From positions 62,001 to 126,000 of the forward strand of contig NZ_JARVSF010000041.1 of NCBI RefSeq assembly GCF_030209355.1: a stretch of DNA of 64,000 nt, given 5' to 3'. This stretch comes from Pseudarthrobacter sp. fls2-241-R2A-127. GTDB taxonomy: Bacteria; Actinomycetota; Actinomycetes; Actinomycetales; Micrococcaceae. Under the pieces are notes generated by a model. That model was not told where the DNA came from. It worked only from the letters and a program-made list of their open reading frames with translations, and did no database searches. Shown one piece after another: positions 26,173 through 35,702 of this stretch (position 1 is its first letter; each line of letters starts with the position of its first letter). The position numbers were made by a program, and so were the translations under genes.

Positions 26173-27208
26173 CCCGGTCACCCGGGGGCACGCCGTATGC
26201 ATCCCTCCGGACTTGGAGGCCCGTTACGCACGCACCAGCGCGGGCCGGGCATGGATCTCCGCCCTGCCCGGGCTGCTGGCGGACCGCCTGGCGCAGTGGC
26301 GCCTTGAGGTCGACCTGGCACCGGGCAGCCTTTCCTGGAGCGGGCACGGCGGCATGGTGGTCCCGGTCAGGCAGGACGACGGATCCCCTGCGGCCCTCAA
26401 GGTCGCGTTTCCCCACGACGAGGCCCAGGTGGAGCGCCACGCGCTGGCGCTCTGGAACGGCCAGGGGGCGGTGGCCCTGCTGGCCTCGGACCCGCGTTCG
26501 TGTTCCATGCTCCTGGAACGCCTTGACGCCGGCCGGTCCTTGGCTGCCCTGGCCATGGACGACGCCGCGCCGGTGTGGGGCGGCCTGGTCCGGCAATTGG
26601 GGCTGGCCCCGGACCACCGCGCACAGTGGCAGGAGTTCGGCCACATCGCCGCGCGGGCGGAGCAGTGGAGCGACGACTTTCCCGCGGACTGGGAGGAGCT
26701 GGGACGGCCTTTTCCCCGCTGGCTGCTGGAGGCGGCCCTGGAGGTGTGCCAGACCCGCGGCGCGGTGGGGCGGAGGTCTTCCCGGGACCTTCTGGTGCAC
26801 ACGGACCTGCATTTCCTGAATGTCCTGGCCCGTCCGGGGACCTCAGCACCGAATGGACCACACCTGCGGGACGGCTATGCGGCCATCGACCCGCAACCAA
26901 TGATCGGCGAACCGGAATTCGCGGTCGCTCCCCTGCTGTGGAACCGCCTGGCGGACCTGCCGGTTCAGGATGCCGGCCGCGGCCTGCTGCGGCGGTGCGG
27001 CGACTTCAGCACGGCCGCCGGCCTGGACCCGGACGTGGCCCGGCAGTGGGGTATCGCCAGGGAGGTGGACAACGCGCTGTGGTACGCCGCGCACGGGCAC
27101 CACGGTGACCTGGCCAGGTCGCTGTGGGTGGCCAGCACCCTGGCCGGGAGCACGCTGGACGTCCTGCCGCATCCGCACGCACTGCCGGAGCCGGGCCAGG
27201 GCGGTTAA
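26165..27208 (+). CDS. Aminoglycoside/hydroxyurea-type antibiotic kinase-like protein (APH(6)/Hur family)
   Basis: A 347-residue kinase-fold protein. The catalytic loop LLVHTDLHFLNVL has the HxDxxxxN pattern, and AAIDPQPMIGEPEF is the following metal-binding Asp region. Layout fits PF04655, which includes streptomycin 6-kinase and hydroxyurea phosphotransferase. Resistance is not certain; many genomic members have no known substrate. The start is TTG 26165, overlapping the VIT gene by 8 nt, with CGGAG about 11 nt upstream, so it may depend on VIT translation. Confidence 0.8.
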   Translation: MSDPVTRGHAVCIPPDLEARYARTSAGRAWISALPGLLADRLAQWRLEVDLAPGSLSWSGHGGMVVPVRQDDGSPAALKVAFPHDEAQVERHALALWNGQGAVALLASDPRSCSMLLERLDAGRSLAALAMDDAAPVWGGLVRQLGLAPDHRAQWQEFGHIAARAEQWSDDFPADWEELGRPFPRWLLEAALEVCQTRGAVGRRSSRDLLVHTDLHFLNVLARPGTSAPNGPHLRDGYAAIDPQPMIGEPEFAVAPLLWNRLADLPVQDAGRGLLRRCGDFSTAAGLDPDVARQWGIAREVDNALWYAAHGHHGDLARSLWVASTLAGSTLDVLPHPHALPEPGQGG

Positions 27209-27226
27209 GAGCCGGCCGGGGAGGGA

Positions 27227-28021
27227 TCAGGCGAAGTTATCCAGCCAGACGTCGTAGCCGAGCTTGATGATCAGCGCGGCAACCACCACCAGGAAGACCA
27301 CCCGGACGAACTTGCTGCCTTGGCTAACGGCGGTACGCGCGCCAAGGTAGCCGCCGGCCATGTTGGCCGCCCCGAGCAGCAGGCCGATGCCCCACAGGAT
27401 GGACCCGTGCGGCAGGAAAAACAGCAGGGCACCCGCGTTGGTGGCCATGTTCACAATCTTGGCCTTGGCACTGGCTTCGAGGAACGCGTAGCCCATGGCG
27501 GACACCAAGGCGATCACCAGGAATGACCCTGTGCCGGGGCCGATGAGTCCGTCGTAGAAGCCGATCACGGCACCGATGAGGCAGGCGACGACGTAGTGCT
27601 TGTGGCCGTCGTGCCGCAGCGCCGTGAGGTCTCCCACGTTGGGTTTCAGCGCGGTAAAGAGCGCGACGGCGATCAGCGCCACCACGATGATCGGCTTGAA
27701 CACCCCGGCGGGCAGGGAAGCGGCCAGGCTGGCGCCGCCGAAACTGCCGCCCAGGGCGATGACGGCCATGGGAACAGCAGTCCGAAGGTCCGGTCCCACC
27801 CGCCGGTAGTACGTAGCGGCACTGGTGGCGGTTCCGAAGATGGAGCCCATCTTGTTGGTGGCCAGGGCCTGGACCGGCGCAATCCCGGGAACCAGGAGCA
27901 GCGCCGGAAGCTGGATGAGGCCTCCGCCGCCCACCACCGCATCAACCCAGCCGGCTGCGAAACCGGCCACCACGATCAGGATGATGGTGGTGAGCTGGAT
28001 CGATTCGAAGCCGGAGATCAC
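27227..28021 (-). CDS. TSUP (TauE/SafE) family anion transporter
   Basis: A 264-residue membrane protein with about eight helices. Family marks: [23 protein letters not shown] in the first repeat, [22 protein letters not shown], and [20 protein letters not shown] in the second. TSUP proteins move sulfite, sulfoacetate or related organic anions; the substrate here is open. Its GTG overlaps the proS stop (GTGA), so it is translationally coupled to proS. Confidence 0.9.
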   Translation of the reverse strand: MISGFESIQLTTIILIVVAGFAAGWVDAVVGGGGLIQLPALLLVPGIAPVQALATNKMGSIFGTATSAATYYRRVGPDLRTAVPMAVIALGGSFGGASLAASLPAGVFKPIIVVALIAVALFTALKPNVGDLTALRHDGHKHYVVACLIGAVIGFYDGLIGPGTGSFLVIALVSAMGYAFLEASAKAKIVNMATNAGALLFFLPHGSILWGIGLLLGAANMAGGYLGARTAVSQGSKFVRVVFLVVVAALIIKLGYDVWLDNFA

Positions 28022-29829
28022 TTGTTGCGGACGGCGTTGACCACGTAGTCGACTGCCTTGTCCACTGCAACGTTCTCGGCTTCGCCACTGCGGCGGTCCT
28101 TGATCTCCACCACGCCGTCCACGAGCCCGCGGCCCACGGCCAGGATGGTGGGGACGCCCAGCAGCTCGGCGTCACCGAACTTGACGCCGGGCGAGACCTT
28201 GGGTCGGTCATCGTAAATGACGGACAAGCCGGCCTCTTCGAGTTCCGCCGAGAGTTTTTCGGCTGCCTGGAAGATCTCATCCCCCCGGCCAACGGCCACG
28301 ACGTGGACGTCCGCCGGGGCCACCGTACGGGGCCAGACCAGGCCGCGGTCATCGTGGTTGGCTTCGGCCAGCGCGGCCACGGCACGGGTCACGCCGACGC
28401 CGTAGGAGCCCATGGTGACCACTACCTGCTTGCCGTTCTGGTCCAGCACCTTGAGGTCCAGGGCTTCGGCGTACTTGCGGCCGAGCTGGAAGATGTGGCC
28501 CATCTCAATGCCGCGGGCGGTCTCCAAGGGGCCGGAGCCGTCGGGTGAAGGGTCGCCGGCACGGACTTCCGTGCATTCAATGACGCCATCCCAGGTGAAG
28601 TCGCGTCCCGCCACCAGGCCGAAGACGTGCTTGCCTGCCTGGTTGGCGCCGGTGATCCATGCCGTTCCGCTGACCACCCTCGGGTCCACCAGGTAGAGCA
28701 GCTTGGTGGCGCTGTCCGAACCAAGAAGCGGCTGGTCCAAGGAAAGGCCGGGGCCCAGGTAGCCCTTGACGATCAGCGGCTGCTTCTTGAGGTCCTCCTC
28801 GCCGGCCTGCTCCAGTCCGATTTCGCCCGCGATCGGCAGGAAGGCGCCGATGTTGGCCTCCACGCGCTTGAGGTCCACCGCGCGGTCACCGGGAACGCCG
28901 ATGACCACCAGCTGCCGCTCACCGGTGGGCAGCGTGACGGCGAGGACCACGTTCTTGAGCGTATCCGCGGCAGTCCAGGCCCCGCCGTCGGCCTCTGCCC
29001 GCGGGGCAATTTGGTTCGACGCAGCCACCAGGGTCTCGATGGTGGGCGTATCCGGGGTGTCCAGGACGTCCGCGGCCGGGGCATTGCTGAAGTCGATCTC
29101 GGCTGGAACCACGGTGGTGACGGCCTCAACGTTCGCTGCGTAACCCCCGGCGGAGCGAACGAAGGTGTCCTCGCCGATCTCGGTGGGGAACAGGAATTCC
29201 TCGCTCCTGGACCCGCCCATGGCGCCGGCGGTGGCTGCCACCGGGACCACCTCCAGGCCCAGGCGTTCGAAGATCTTCAGGTAGGCGCCCCGGTGGGCCG
29301 CGTAGCTGGCATCCAGGCCGGCGTCGTCGACGTCGAACGAGTAGGAGTCCTTCATGATGAACTCGCGGCCGCGCAGGAGCCCTGCACGCGGGCGGGCCTC
29401 ATCGCGGTACTTGTTCTGGATCTGGTACAGGCTCAGCGGCAGGTCCTTGTAGGACGAATAGAGGTCCTTGACCAGGAGCGTGAACATTTCCTCGTGCGTG
29501 GGAGCCAGCAGGTAGTCGGCGCCTTTGCGGTCCTGGAGCCGGAACAGGCCCTCTCCGTATTCGGTCCACCGGTTCGTGGCCTCGTAGGGCTCGCGCGGGA
29601 GCAGGGCCGGGAAGTGCACTTCCTGCGCGCCGATGGCAGCCATTTCCTGGCGGATGATCTCCTCGACCTTGCGCAGGACACTCAGCCCCAGCGGAAGCCA
29701 CGTGTAGATTCCGGGGGCGGCGCGGCGGATGTAGCCGGCGCGGACCAACAGTTTGTGGCTGGCAACCTCGGCGTCGACGGGGTCTTCGCGCAGCGTGCGC
29801 AGGAAAAGCTGGGAGAGTCGTAGGACCAC
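28018..29829 (-). CDS. proS: Prolyl-tRNA synthetase
   Basis: Class II aminoacyl-tRNA synthetase of about 603 residues, bacterial type with an editing (INS) domain between motifs 2 and 3. Seen: [22 protein letters not shown], motif 1/2 region ([27 protein letters not shown]), the YbaK-like insert near residues 230-390, motif 3 ([15 protein letters not shown]) and the anticodon-binding domain. GTG 29829 ([17 protein letters not shown]) is chosen as the family-like start; the frame is open a little farther upstream. Confidence 0.96.
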   Translation of the reverse strand: MVLRLSQLFLRTLREDPVDAEVASHKLLVRAGYIRRAAPGIYTWLPLGLSVLRKVEEIIRQEMAAIGAQEVHFPALLPREPYEATNRWTEYGEGLFRLQDRKGADYLLAPTHEEMFTLLVKDLYSSYKDLPLSLYQIQNKYRDEARPRAGLLRGREFIMKDSYSFDVDDAGLDASYAAHRGAYLKIFERLGLEVVPVAATAGAMGGSRSEEFLFPTEIGEDTFVRSAGGYAANVEAVTTVVPAEIDFSNAPAADVLDTPDTPTIETLVAASNQIAPRAEADGGAWTAADTLKNVVLAVTLPTGERQLVVIGVPGDRAVDLKRVEANIGAFLPIAGEIGLEQAGEEDLKKQPLIVKGYLGPGLSLDQPLLGSDSATKLLYLVDPRVVSGTAWITGANQAGKHVFGLVAGRDFTWDGVIECTEVRAGDPSPDGSGPLETARGIEMGHIFQLGRKYAEALDLKVLDQNGKQVVVTMGSYGVGVTRAVAALAEANHDDRGLVWPRTVAPADVHVVAVGRGDEIFQAAEKLSAELEEAGLSVIYDDRPKVSPGVKFGDAELLGVPTILAVGRGLVDGVVEIKDRRSGEAENVAVDKAVDYVVNAVRNK

Positions 29830-29959
29830 GGGTGGTATCCGTTTCTGGGGAGGTGCTGGGTCAGCAGGGCCGGACAATTCGTCTGGGTACTAATCTACCG
29901 GCACACACCCTGCGGCACGGACGGGGCAGGCACCGCGGCCGGGCCGGGCAGGGCGCCGC

Positions 29960-30065
29960 GCCGGAAACAGTTGGGCCACGCCCGGAAACAGTAGGGCCAC
30001 GCCCGGAAAATACAAAGCCCCTGGCCCCCCAGTGAGGCTGGTCATCGCATCCGGGCGTGGCCCAA
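29960..30065. repeat. Short direct repeats with a facing 16-bp inverted copy
   Basis: The unit GGGCCACGCCCGGAAACAGT occurs at 29973-29992. A second copy from 29994 changes near its end, and a partial copy (CCGGAAACAGT) lies just before the first. TCCGGGCGTGGCCCAA (30050-30065) is a perfect 16-bp inverted match to 29971-29986. The 470-nt region 29830-30299 has no convincing gene, and this cluster is its main feature besides the ABC promoter. Confidence 0.75.
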
Positions 30066-30201
30066 CGCCGTTATCGCCTAAGTACTGGTGAGGACTGGTG
30101 AGACCGCCCACCCCACTTCCAGCGCAGCTAGATTGAACCTATGTGATGGTGCCCACGTTTGACAAGTGTTTTCAGGCTGCACGATTTCCTTGTCACTTTC
30201 C

Positions 30202-30251
30202 TTGTCACTGCAGCTGCCCGGGCCTACATTTAATTCACCAGGTGATGAATT
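30202..30251 (+). promoter_or_regulatory. Promoter and TetR-type operator of the ABC exporter operon
   Basis: TTGTCA (30202-30207) and TACATT (30225-30230) are 17 nt apart, a good vegetative promoter. A duplicate CCTTGTCACT lies just upstream. Overlapping the expected start point, AATTCACCAGGTGATGAATT (30232-30251) contains the perfect palindrome TCACCAGGTGA with AATT flanks, a typical TetR-family operator shape. The operon's third gene is a TetR regulator, so autorepression is likely. Confidence 0.6.
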
Positions 30252-30299
30252 CCTCGGGCTGATCCGCCCGGCCAGGCCTGATGCACCGACGGAGGCGGC

Positions 30300-31115
30300 A
30301 TGTCCCACCTTGCAGCACCCTTGGGAACGGCCCGCGGGCAGGACGCCGCGGCCGTGGCAGCGTCGGCACTGAGGGTGAACCTGGGCCGGCGTCCCGTCCT
30401 CCTGGGCGTCGACTTCAGTATCCCCGCCGGAGGCATCACCGGCCTCCTGGGACCCTCCGGAAGCGGCAAGACCACCCTGATGCGCACCATCGTGGGTGCG
30501 CAGCGCATTGCCGGCGGCACCGTCGAAGTCCTGGGCCTTCCTGCCGGCACCGCCGCGCTGCGGAGGCAGGTTGGCTACGTCACCCAGTCCCCCAGCGTCT
30601 ACCCGGACCTGACCGTCGAAGCGAATGTCCGCTATTTCGGCGCCATGCACCGGAAGGGCAAGACCGACGTGGCCGAGGCGATTGCCGCCGTCGGCCTCGA
30701 ACCACTGGCACGCCGCAAGACCGCCGACCTCTCCGGCGGCCAGGTCAACCGCGTCTCACTGGCGTGCGCCCTGGTGGCGCACCCCCGCCTGTTGGTGCTG
30801 GACGAGCCCACCGTCGGCTTGGACCCCGTGCTCCGGGCCGACCTGTGGGAACGGTTCCGGGCCATGGCACGGGCCGGCACCACCCTCCTGGTCTCCAGCC
30901 ACGTGATGGAGGAGGCCAGCCGCTGCGACACGCTTCTGTTGTTGCGCGAAGGCCGGCTCCTGGCGCAGCTCACACCCGCCGAGCTCAGCAGGAGGGGGCA
31001 CAGCAGCAACCTGGAACAAGCCTTCCTGGCTATGATTCAGGCCGCCGACCACGCCGGGACGGCTGTTGAGCCCGAAACCGCGGAATCAGCCCGCCGGGAC
31101 GGGAGGTTGCACTGA
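30300..31115 (+). CDS. ABC exporter ATP-binding subunit
   Basis: A 271-residue nucleotide-binding protein. Walker A is GPSGSGKTT, the Q-loop follows at VTQSPSVYPD, the signature is LSGGQVNR, and Walker B is LLVLDEPTVGLDP with a switch His in SSHVMEE. The DrrA/ABC-2 type with EEASRCD favours drug, lipid or polyketide export. It overlaps the permease start by one base (TGATG). Confidence 0.94.
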   Translation: MSHLAAPLGTARGQDAAAVAASALRVNLGRRPVLLGVDFSIPAGGITGLLGPSGSGKTTLMRTIVGAQRIAGGTVEVLGLPAGTAALRRQVGYVTQSPSVYPDLTVEANVRYFGAMHRKGKTDVAEAIAAVGLEPLARRKTADLSGGQVNRVSLACALVAHPRLLVLDEPTVGLDPVLRADLWERFRAMARAGTTLLVSSHVMEEASRCDTLLLLREGRLLAQLTPAELSRRGHSSNLEQAFLAMIQAADHAGTAVEPETAESARRDGRLH

Positions 31116-31870
31116 TGGACTTCCTGATGATGCTTGCCACCACCCGCCGGGTGCTCAGCCAGCTCCGCCACGACCACCGCAGCATCGCCCTGATCCTGGT
31201 GGTGCCGGCCATGCTGCTTACGGCGGTGTACTTCCTTTATGAGAATGAGTCGCTGCCGCCAGGCGTTCCCCGGACGTTCGACCGGGTTGGACTGATGATG
31301 CTGGCCATCTTTCCGTTCGTGGTGATGTTCCTGGTCACGTCCATCACCATGCTGCGGGAGCGCACGTCCGGGACACTGGAGCGGCTGCTCACCACGCCCG
31401 TGCACAAAGCCGACCTGCTGTTCGGCTACGGTGTGGCCTTCTCCCTGATGGCCGCACTCCAGTCGCTGGTGGCCACAGCGGTGGCCTACTGGATTTTTGG
31501 CCTGGACATCGTCGGCGCCCCCGCCTACGTGGTACTGATCGCGGTGATCAACGCCGTCCTGGGCGTGGCGCTGGGTTTGTTCTGTTCGGCTTTTGCCAGG
31601 ACCGAGTTCCAGGCCGTCCAGTTCATGCCGGTGGTGGTGGTGCCGCAAATCCTGCTCTGCGGCCTGTTCGTGGCCCGCGACCGGATGAATGACCTGCTGG
31701 AAGCCATCTCCAACGTGCTCCCCCTGACGTACTCCGTGGACGCCCTCCAGGAAGTCGCAGCGCATGCGGAAGCCACCAGCCGGCTGTGGCAGGACGTGGC
31801 GGCCATGGCCGGCATCTCACTGGGCATCCTGGTGCTTGCCGCCCTGACACTCCGCCGGCGGACGGCGTGA
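31115..31870 (+). CDS. ABC-2 type transporter permease
   Basis: A 251-residue membrane protein with six helices in ABC-2 layout: an N-terminal helix (IALILVVPAMLLTAVYFLY), FPFVVMFLVTSITMLRERTSGTLERLLTTPV (the family coupling segment), and a C-terminal SNVLPLTYSVDALQEV before the last helix. It partners the preceding ATPase. GGGAGG lies before its ATG. It overlaps the TetR gene by GTGA. Confidence 0.93.
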   Translation: MDFLMMLATTRRVLSQLRHDHRSIALILVVPAMLLTAVYFLYENESLPPGVPRTFDRVGLMMLAIFPFVVMFLVTSITMLRERTSGTLERLLTTPVHKADLLFGYGVAFSLMAALQSLVATAVAYWIFGLDIVGAPAYVVLIAVINAVLGVALGLFCSAFARTEFQAVQFMPVVVVPQILLCGLFVARDRMNDLLEAISNVLPLTYSVDALQEVAAHAEATSRLWQDVAAMAGISLGILVLAALTLRRRTA

Positions 31871-32502
31871 GCCTGCCCGGACCGGGGAATCCTGCCACCC
31901 ACGCGGCAGCATCCGCCGGCCGCCGCGGACGCCGCGGGGGTGCCACCGCGTCCAGGGACCACATCCTCAACGCCGCCCGTAAGCTTTTCGCCGAGCACGG
32001 CTTCGACGGGACCAGCCTGCGCCAGGTGGCCCGCGCAGCAGGCGTGGATCCGGCCATGATCCACCACTTCTTCAACGGCAAGGACGAACTGTTTGCCCTC
32101 AGCGTTGAACTGCCCGCCGACCCGGAAGAAGTCCTGGCAGGCATGGCCGAAACTTCCCCGGACCAGCGGGCGGAATTGATGGTCCGCACGGTCCTCCGGC
32201 TCTGGGAAAGCCCCGCCCAGGCCGGCCTCCTGGCCTTCCTCCGCGGAACCATCGGATCCACCGCCAAGACGGCACTGCTGCGGGAGGCAGTGGCACGCCG
32301 GGTGATCACCAGGATCACCGCCTCGGTTCCCGGGCCGCCGCAGGAGGTGGCGCTGCGCGGAACCCTCGTGGCAACCCAAATCGTGGGCCTGATGATGGTC
32401 CGCTACGTAGTGCGCCTGGAACCGCTCGCGTCAGCGCCCGCGGAGGACGTGGTGCGCCTGGTGGCGCCGGCCGTGCAACGCTACCTGACCGGCCCTATTT
32501 GA
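31867..32502 (+). CDS. TetR/AcrR family regulator of the ABC exporter
   Basis: A 211-residue regulator. The HTH lies at about residues 30-75: HILNAARKLFAEHGFDGTSL then RQVARAAGVDPAMIHHFF. The C-terminal part (TetR_C, LRLWESPAQAGLLAFLRGTIGS) resembles PsrA/AefR-type members. GTG 31867 overlaps the permease stop. It is the third gene of the operon and a natural repressor for the palindrome at 30232-30251. Its end overlaps the convergent lipoprotein gene by 8 bp. Confidence 0.92.
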   Translation: MSLPGPGNPATHAAASAGRRGRRGGATASRDHILNAARKLFAEHGFDGTSLRQVARAAGVDPAMIHHFFNGKDELFALSVELPADPEEVLAGMAETSPDQRAELMVRTVLRLWESPAQAGLLAFLRGTIGSTAKTALLREAVARRVITRITASVPGPPQEVALRGTLVATQIVGLMMVRYVVRLEPLASAPAEDVVRLVAPAVQRYLTGPI

Positions 32503-33253
32503 CCAGGGCGGCGGCAGAATCGAGGAGCGCACCCGCCCGCTGGACGGCGTCGGCCTCGCTCGCGCCCCCGGAGGCGACAGACGAAAGCACCACGCCCTGC
32601 TGCACCACCTGTGCCGTGACCGTGGACTGCGTGCGGCCGTCCGGCAACTTGCTGTCCGTACGGTACGCGACGGCGCCGGGAACCGAACTGACTCCCGACA
32701 GGGCCTTCACGGTGACCGCGATCTCCATTCCGGAGGCAGTCATGGTCATGGACGAACACTTCGCCAACTGCTCGGACGAGTCCGTGACCTTTGAAATGAA
32801 GCTCTGGTCGAGGCCCGCTATCAGCGATAGTGCCGTGACCGCCCCGGTGCCGGTATCGGTACTCATGCCGACCGCCATGGTGGCGCCGTCCACGGACGGA
32901 ACGGTGCTGGCGGCAGCGAGTTCCTTGCACTCGGCAGGCTTGACGTCGATGGAGGCGAGCATGGTCTTGGTTTGTTCCAGTGTCGTGGCGATGTCGCCGG
33001 TCGGCAGGACGTTCAGCCTCCGGTCGGCACCGTCCCTGACCTGTCCCACGATGGCCGCCAGCTGCTCGGACGTATAGGCCTTGGCCGTGGGTGTGGACGT
33101 TGCCGAGGGGCTCGGGGCTGACGCGGTCTGCGACGCTGCAGGCGCTGCCGTCGAGGAATCTGCTGCCTGCGGGGCTGCCGGACCCCCGCAGCCGGATACC
33201 GCCACGGCCAGGAGGGCAGAAGCCCCGAATGTTCCCAGCACGGTCTTCTTCAT
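32495..33253 (-). CDS. Putative secreted lipoprotein of unknown function
   Basis: A 252-residue protein with a lipoprotein signal: MKKTVLGTFGASALLAVAVSGC, lipobox AVSGC with Cys22. A Ser/Ala/Thr/Pro spacer of about 35 residues follows, then a compact domain with two cysteines (KPAECKEL and LAKCSSM), as in sensor-like actinobacterial lipoproteins. I do not recognise a specific family. It stands alone between the ABC module and the GNAT gene. Confidence 0.78.
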   Translation of the reverse strand: MKKTVLGTFGASALLAVAVSGCGGPAAPQAADSSTAAPAASQTASAPSPSATSTPTAKAYTSEQLAAIVGQVRDGADRRLNVLPTGDIATTLEQTKTMLASIDVKPAECKELAAASTVPSVDGATMAVGMSTDTGTGAVTALSLIAGLDQSFISKVTDSSEQLAKCSSMTMTASGMEIAVTVKALSGVSSVPGAVAYRTDSKLPDGRTQSTVTAQVVQQGVVLSSVASGGASEADAVQRAGALLDSAAALVK

Positions 33254-33292
33254 TTTTCCCCCAAATTTTCAGTTCTCCTGCGGCGGACGCCG

Positions 33293-34192
33293 CTAGAAAA
33301 GAACTGTAGCGAACGTCCCCACCTGCCGGAAGCCAACACGTTCGTAGGTGGACCGGGCCTTGGTGTTAAAGCCGTTGACGTACAGGCTGGTCACGGGCGC
33401 GATCTGCTGCGCCTTTTCCACCACTGCGGACATGTAGCTTGAGCTCAGGCCTTGTCCGCGATACCGGGGATTCATCCACACACCCTGGACCTGTGTGACG
33501 TCGGCGGTCACAGCCCCCAGTTCGGCCTTGAAAACCACTTCCTGCGCCTCATTGAGGTGGACCAGGGAATGGCCCTGCCGGATGAGGCCTTCCACGCGGC
33601 GGCTGTAGAACTCCCTGCCGCCCAGATAGGGCGAGTAACCCACCTCTTCCTCGAACATGGCGGCGCAGGCGGGAAGGATGCGGTCGAAGTCGGCGAGGTT
33701 GCCCTTGGCCAACCCGGGGTGGGGCTGGACACGGGGCGGCTCCTCGATGACCATCAGCGGCTGGTCCGCCCGGACTTCATGGGCGCGGTGGCCCAGTTGG
33801 GCGAGTTCGGCATTGAGGGCCAGGACGGCTTCAGCAGGGCCGAAAGCGGACGCATACCGGCGGCCGGAGCTGTTCGCTGCCTCGGCCACCAGGGGCGTCA
33901 ATGCGGGGTCCAGCTGGACCGGCACCAGGTTGGCACCGGCCCAACAGGCGCCGGCAAGGACTCCGTTGTCGAAGACGCCAATCACGCCGGCGCCCCCGGC
34001 GGTGGGTGCCGCGGTGCCGGTGGCGCGCAAATGCGCCAGGATGAATACGTTGGTGACGGGATCCTGCTGCGCCAGCATGCCCAGCGCCGCAGTGTCCTGG
34101 CCGTCCAGCGTACGGACGGAAATACCCGCAGGGTCTGGAACGTCCCTACGAGACGCTAACCACGGGGCTACCCTTGACAGCATCTTCGCCAT
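33293..34192 (-). CDS. GNAT family N-acetyltransferase with DUF4081 N-terminus
   Basis: A 299-residue protein. An N-terminal DUF4081-type domain ([17 protein letters not shown]) precedes a C-terminal GNAT fold with the acetyl-CoA loop in [21 protein letters not shown] and the ending [29 protein letters not shown]. The acceptor is unknown. Position after ispG is common in actinobacteria. Its ATG lies 47 nt inside ispG, with GGGGAGG just before it, so translation is coupled to ispG. Confidence 0.88.
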   Translation of the reverse strand: MAKMLSRVAPWLASRRDVPDPAGISVRTLDGQDTAALGMLAQQDPVTNVFILAHLRATGTAAPTAGGAGVIGVFDNGVLAGACWAGANLVPVQLDPALTPLVAEAANSSGRRYASAFGPAEAVLALNAELAQLGHRAHEVRADQPLMVIEEPPRVQPHPGLAKGNLADFDRILPACAAMFEEEVGYSPYLGGREFYSRRVEGLIRQGHSLVHLNEAQEVVFKAELGAVTADVTQVQGVWMNPRYRGQGLSSSYMSAVVEKAQQIAPVTSLYVNGFNTKARSTYERVGFRQVGTFATVLF

Positions 34193-35312
34193 CGGCCTCC
34201 CCCATCTCTTCCGCGATACGCATGGCCTCTTCGATCAGTGTCTCAACAATTGCGCTCTCAGGCACAGTCTTGATGACCTCGCCCTTCACAAAGATCTGGC
34301 CCTTGCCGTTTCCGGAGGCAACGCCAAGGTCGGCTTCGCGAGCCTCGCCCGGACCGTTCACGACGCAACCCATGACGGCGACGCGCAGCGGGATCTCCAT
34401 CCCTTCCAGCCCGGCGGTGACCTGTTCGGCCAAGGTGTACACATCCACCTGGGCCCGTCCGCAGGAGGGGCAGGAGACGATTTCCAGCTTGCGGGGGCGA
34501 AGGTTCAGCGACTGGAGGATCTGGTTTCCTACCTTGATCTCCTCCACCGGCGGGGCGGACAGGGAGACGCGGATGGTGTCACCGATGCCCCTGGACAGAA
34601 GCGCTCCGAACGCGGTGGCGGACTTGATGGTGCCCTGGAACGCCGGGCCGGCCTCGGTGACGCCGAGGTGCAGTGGCCAGTCGCCCTTTTCGGCGAGCAT
34701 TTCGTAAGCGGCCACCATGACAACGGGGTCGTTGTGCTTGACCGAAATCTTAAAGTCGTGGAAGCCGTGCTCCTCGAAGAGGGACGCCTCCCAGACGGCG
34801 GACTCGACCAGCGCCTCGGGGGTGGCCTTGCCGTACTTTTTGAGGATGCCCGGTTCCAGGGAGCCGGCGTTGACGCCGATCCGGATCGAGGTGCCGTGGT
34901 CCTTCGCGGCGGCCGCGATTTCCTTGACCTGGTCGTCAAACTTCCGGATGTTGCCGGGGTTCACGCGCACAGCCGCGCATCCGGCCTCAATGGCGGCGAA
35001 GACGTACTTGGGCTGGAAGTGGATGTCCGCGATCACCGGGATCTGGGACTTGCGGGCGATGATGGGCAGCGCCTCGGCATCGTCCGCGGACGGGCACGCC
35101 ACGCGGACGATGTCGCATCCGGACGCCGTCAGCTCAGCGATTTGCTGGAGGGTGGCGTTGATGTCCGTCGTGGGCGTGGTGGTCATCGACTGCACGCTGA
35201 TGGGGAAATCAGATCCCACGCCTACCGAGCCGACTTTGATCTGGCGCGTCTTGCGGCGGGGCGCAAGGACGGGCGGCGGTGCTGACGGCATTCCCAGGCT
35301 GACCGAGGTCAC
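34146..35312 (-). CDS. ispG: 4-Hydroxy-3-methylbut-2-enyl diphosphate synthase (flavodoxin/ferredoxin)
   Basis: [4Fe-4S] enzyme of the MEP isoprenoid pathway, 388 residues. Seen: [21 protein letters not shown] near the start, [46 protein letters not shown], and the cluster region [10 protein letters not shown] with C in GCVVNGPGE. It acts after Dxr, which lies 3 kb upstream on the same strand. In many actinobacteria dxr, rseP and ispG are adjacent; here a SatD-like pair and a YciI gene separate them. Confidence 0.97.
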   Translation of the reverse strand: MTSVSLGMPSAPPPVLAPRRKTRQIKVGSVGVGSDFPISVQSMTTTPTTDINATLQQIAELTASGCDIVRVACPSADDAEALPIIARKSQIPVIADIHFQPKYVFAAIEAGCAAVRVNPGNIRKFDDQVKEIAAAAKDHGTSIRIGVNAGSLEPGILKKYGKATPEALVESAVWEASLFEEHGFHDFKISVKHNDPVVMVAAYEMLAEKGDWPLHLGVTEAGPAFQGTIKSATAFGALLSRGIGDTIRVSLSAPPVEEIKVGNQILQSLNLRPRKLEIVSCPSCGRAQVDVYTLAEQVTAGLEGMEIPLRVAVMGCVVNGPGEAREADLGVASGNGKGQIFVKGEVIKTVPESAIVETLIEEAMRIAEEMGEADGEDAVKGSPVVSVS

Positions 35313-35346
35313 GTGGACTCCTTGAGTTGAAAGGGTAGGGATGCGG

Positions 35347-35640
35347 CTACGCGGCGAGCCCGGCGAGCATGCCGGTGACCGGTGACCATTCAGTGATGCG
35401 GGTTCCGGCGATGACGCCGGCCGCGGCGAACGGGTCCTGCTTGAGGATCGAGTTCAGGGCTGCTTCGTCCGCGGCCGTGAAGATCAGGAGGGCACCGGCG
35501 CCGTCGCCGTAGGGGCCGCTGGCCACGATGACGCCGTCCTGGGCCAGTCCGCCTGTCCATTCGCGGTGCGCGGGCCGGACCTCGTTGCGGGTTTCGGTGG
35601 ATTCGGCGGCGTAAACGTACTCAACGGCAAAAACTGTCAT
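35347..35640 (-). CDS. YciI family protein
   Basis: A 97-residue alpha-beta protein with the YciI fold: [36 protein letters not shown] and [17 protein letters not shown]. The conserved HxxWxxxL and DPF motifs are present. Relatives are suggested to be small dehydrochlorinase-like or accessory enzymes; the role is unknown. A TAGGGT box (35652-35647) lies 6 nt before the ATG, so the message may be leaderless. Confidence 0.88.
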   Translation of the reverse strand: MTVFAVEYVYAAESTETRNEVRPAHREWTGGLAQDGVIVASGPYGDGAGALLIFTAADEAALNSILKQDPFAAAGVIAGTRITEWSPVTGMLAGLAA

Positions 35641-35702
35641 ACGGCTACCCTATCTCTCTGCCCGCCTTCGCACCCATCCGGGCTGTCCGGACAATGCACG
35701 GC

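Noticed and set aside
29890-30111. 73-residue open frame with a repeated FPGVA motif
   Set aside because: It is the translation of the non-coding direct repeats; it has no ribosome site and no family likeness.
33657-35285. 542-residue open frame on the plus strand
   Set aside because: Antisense to ispG and the GNAT gene, which have clear family motifs.
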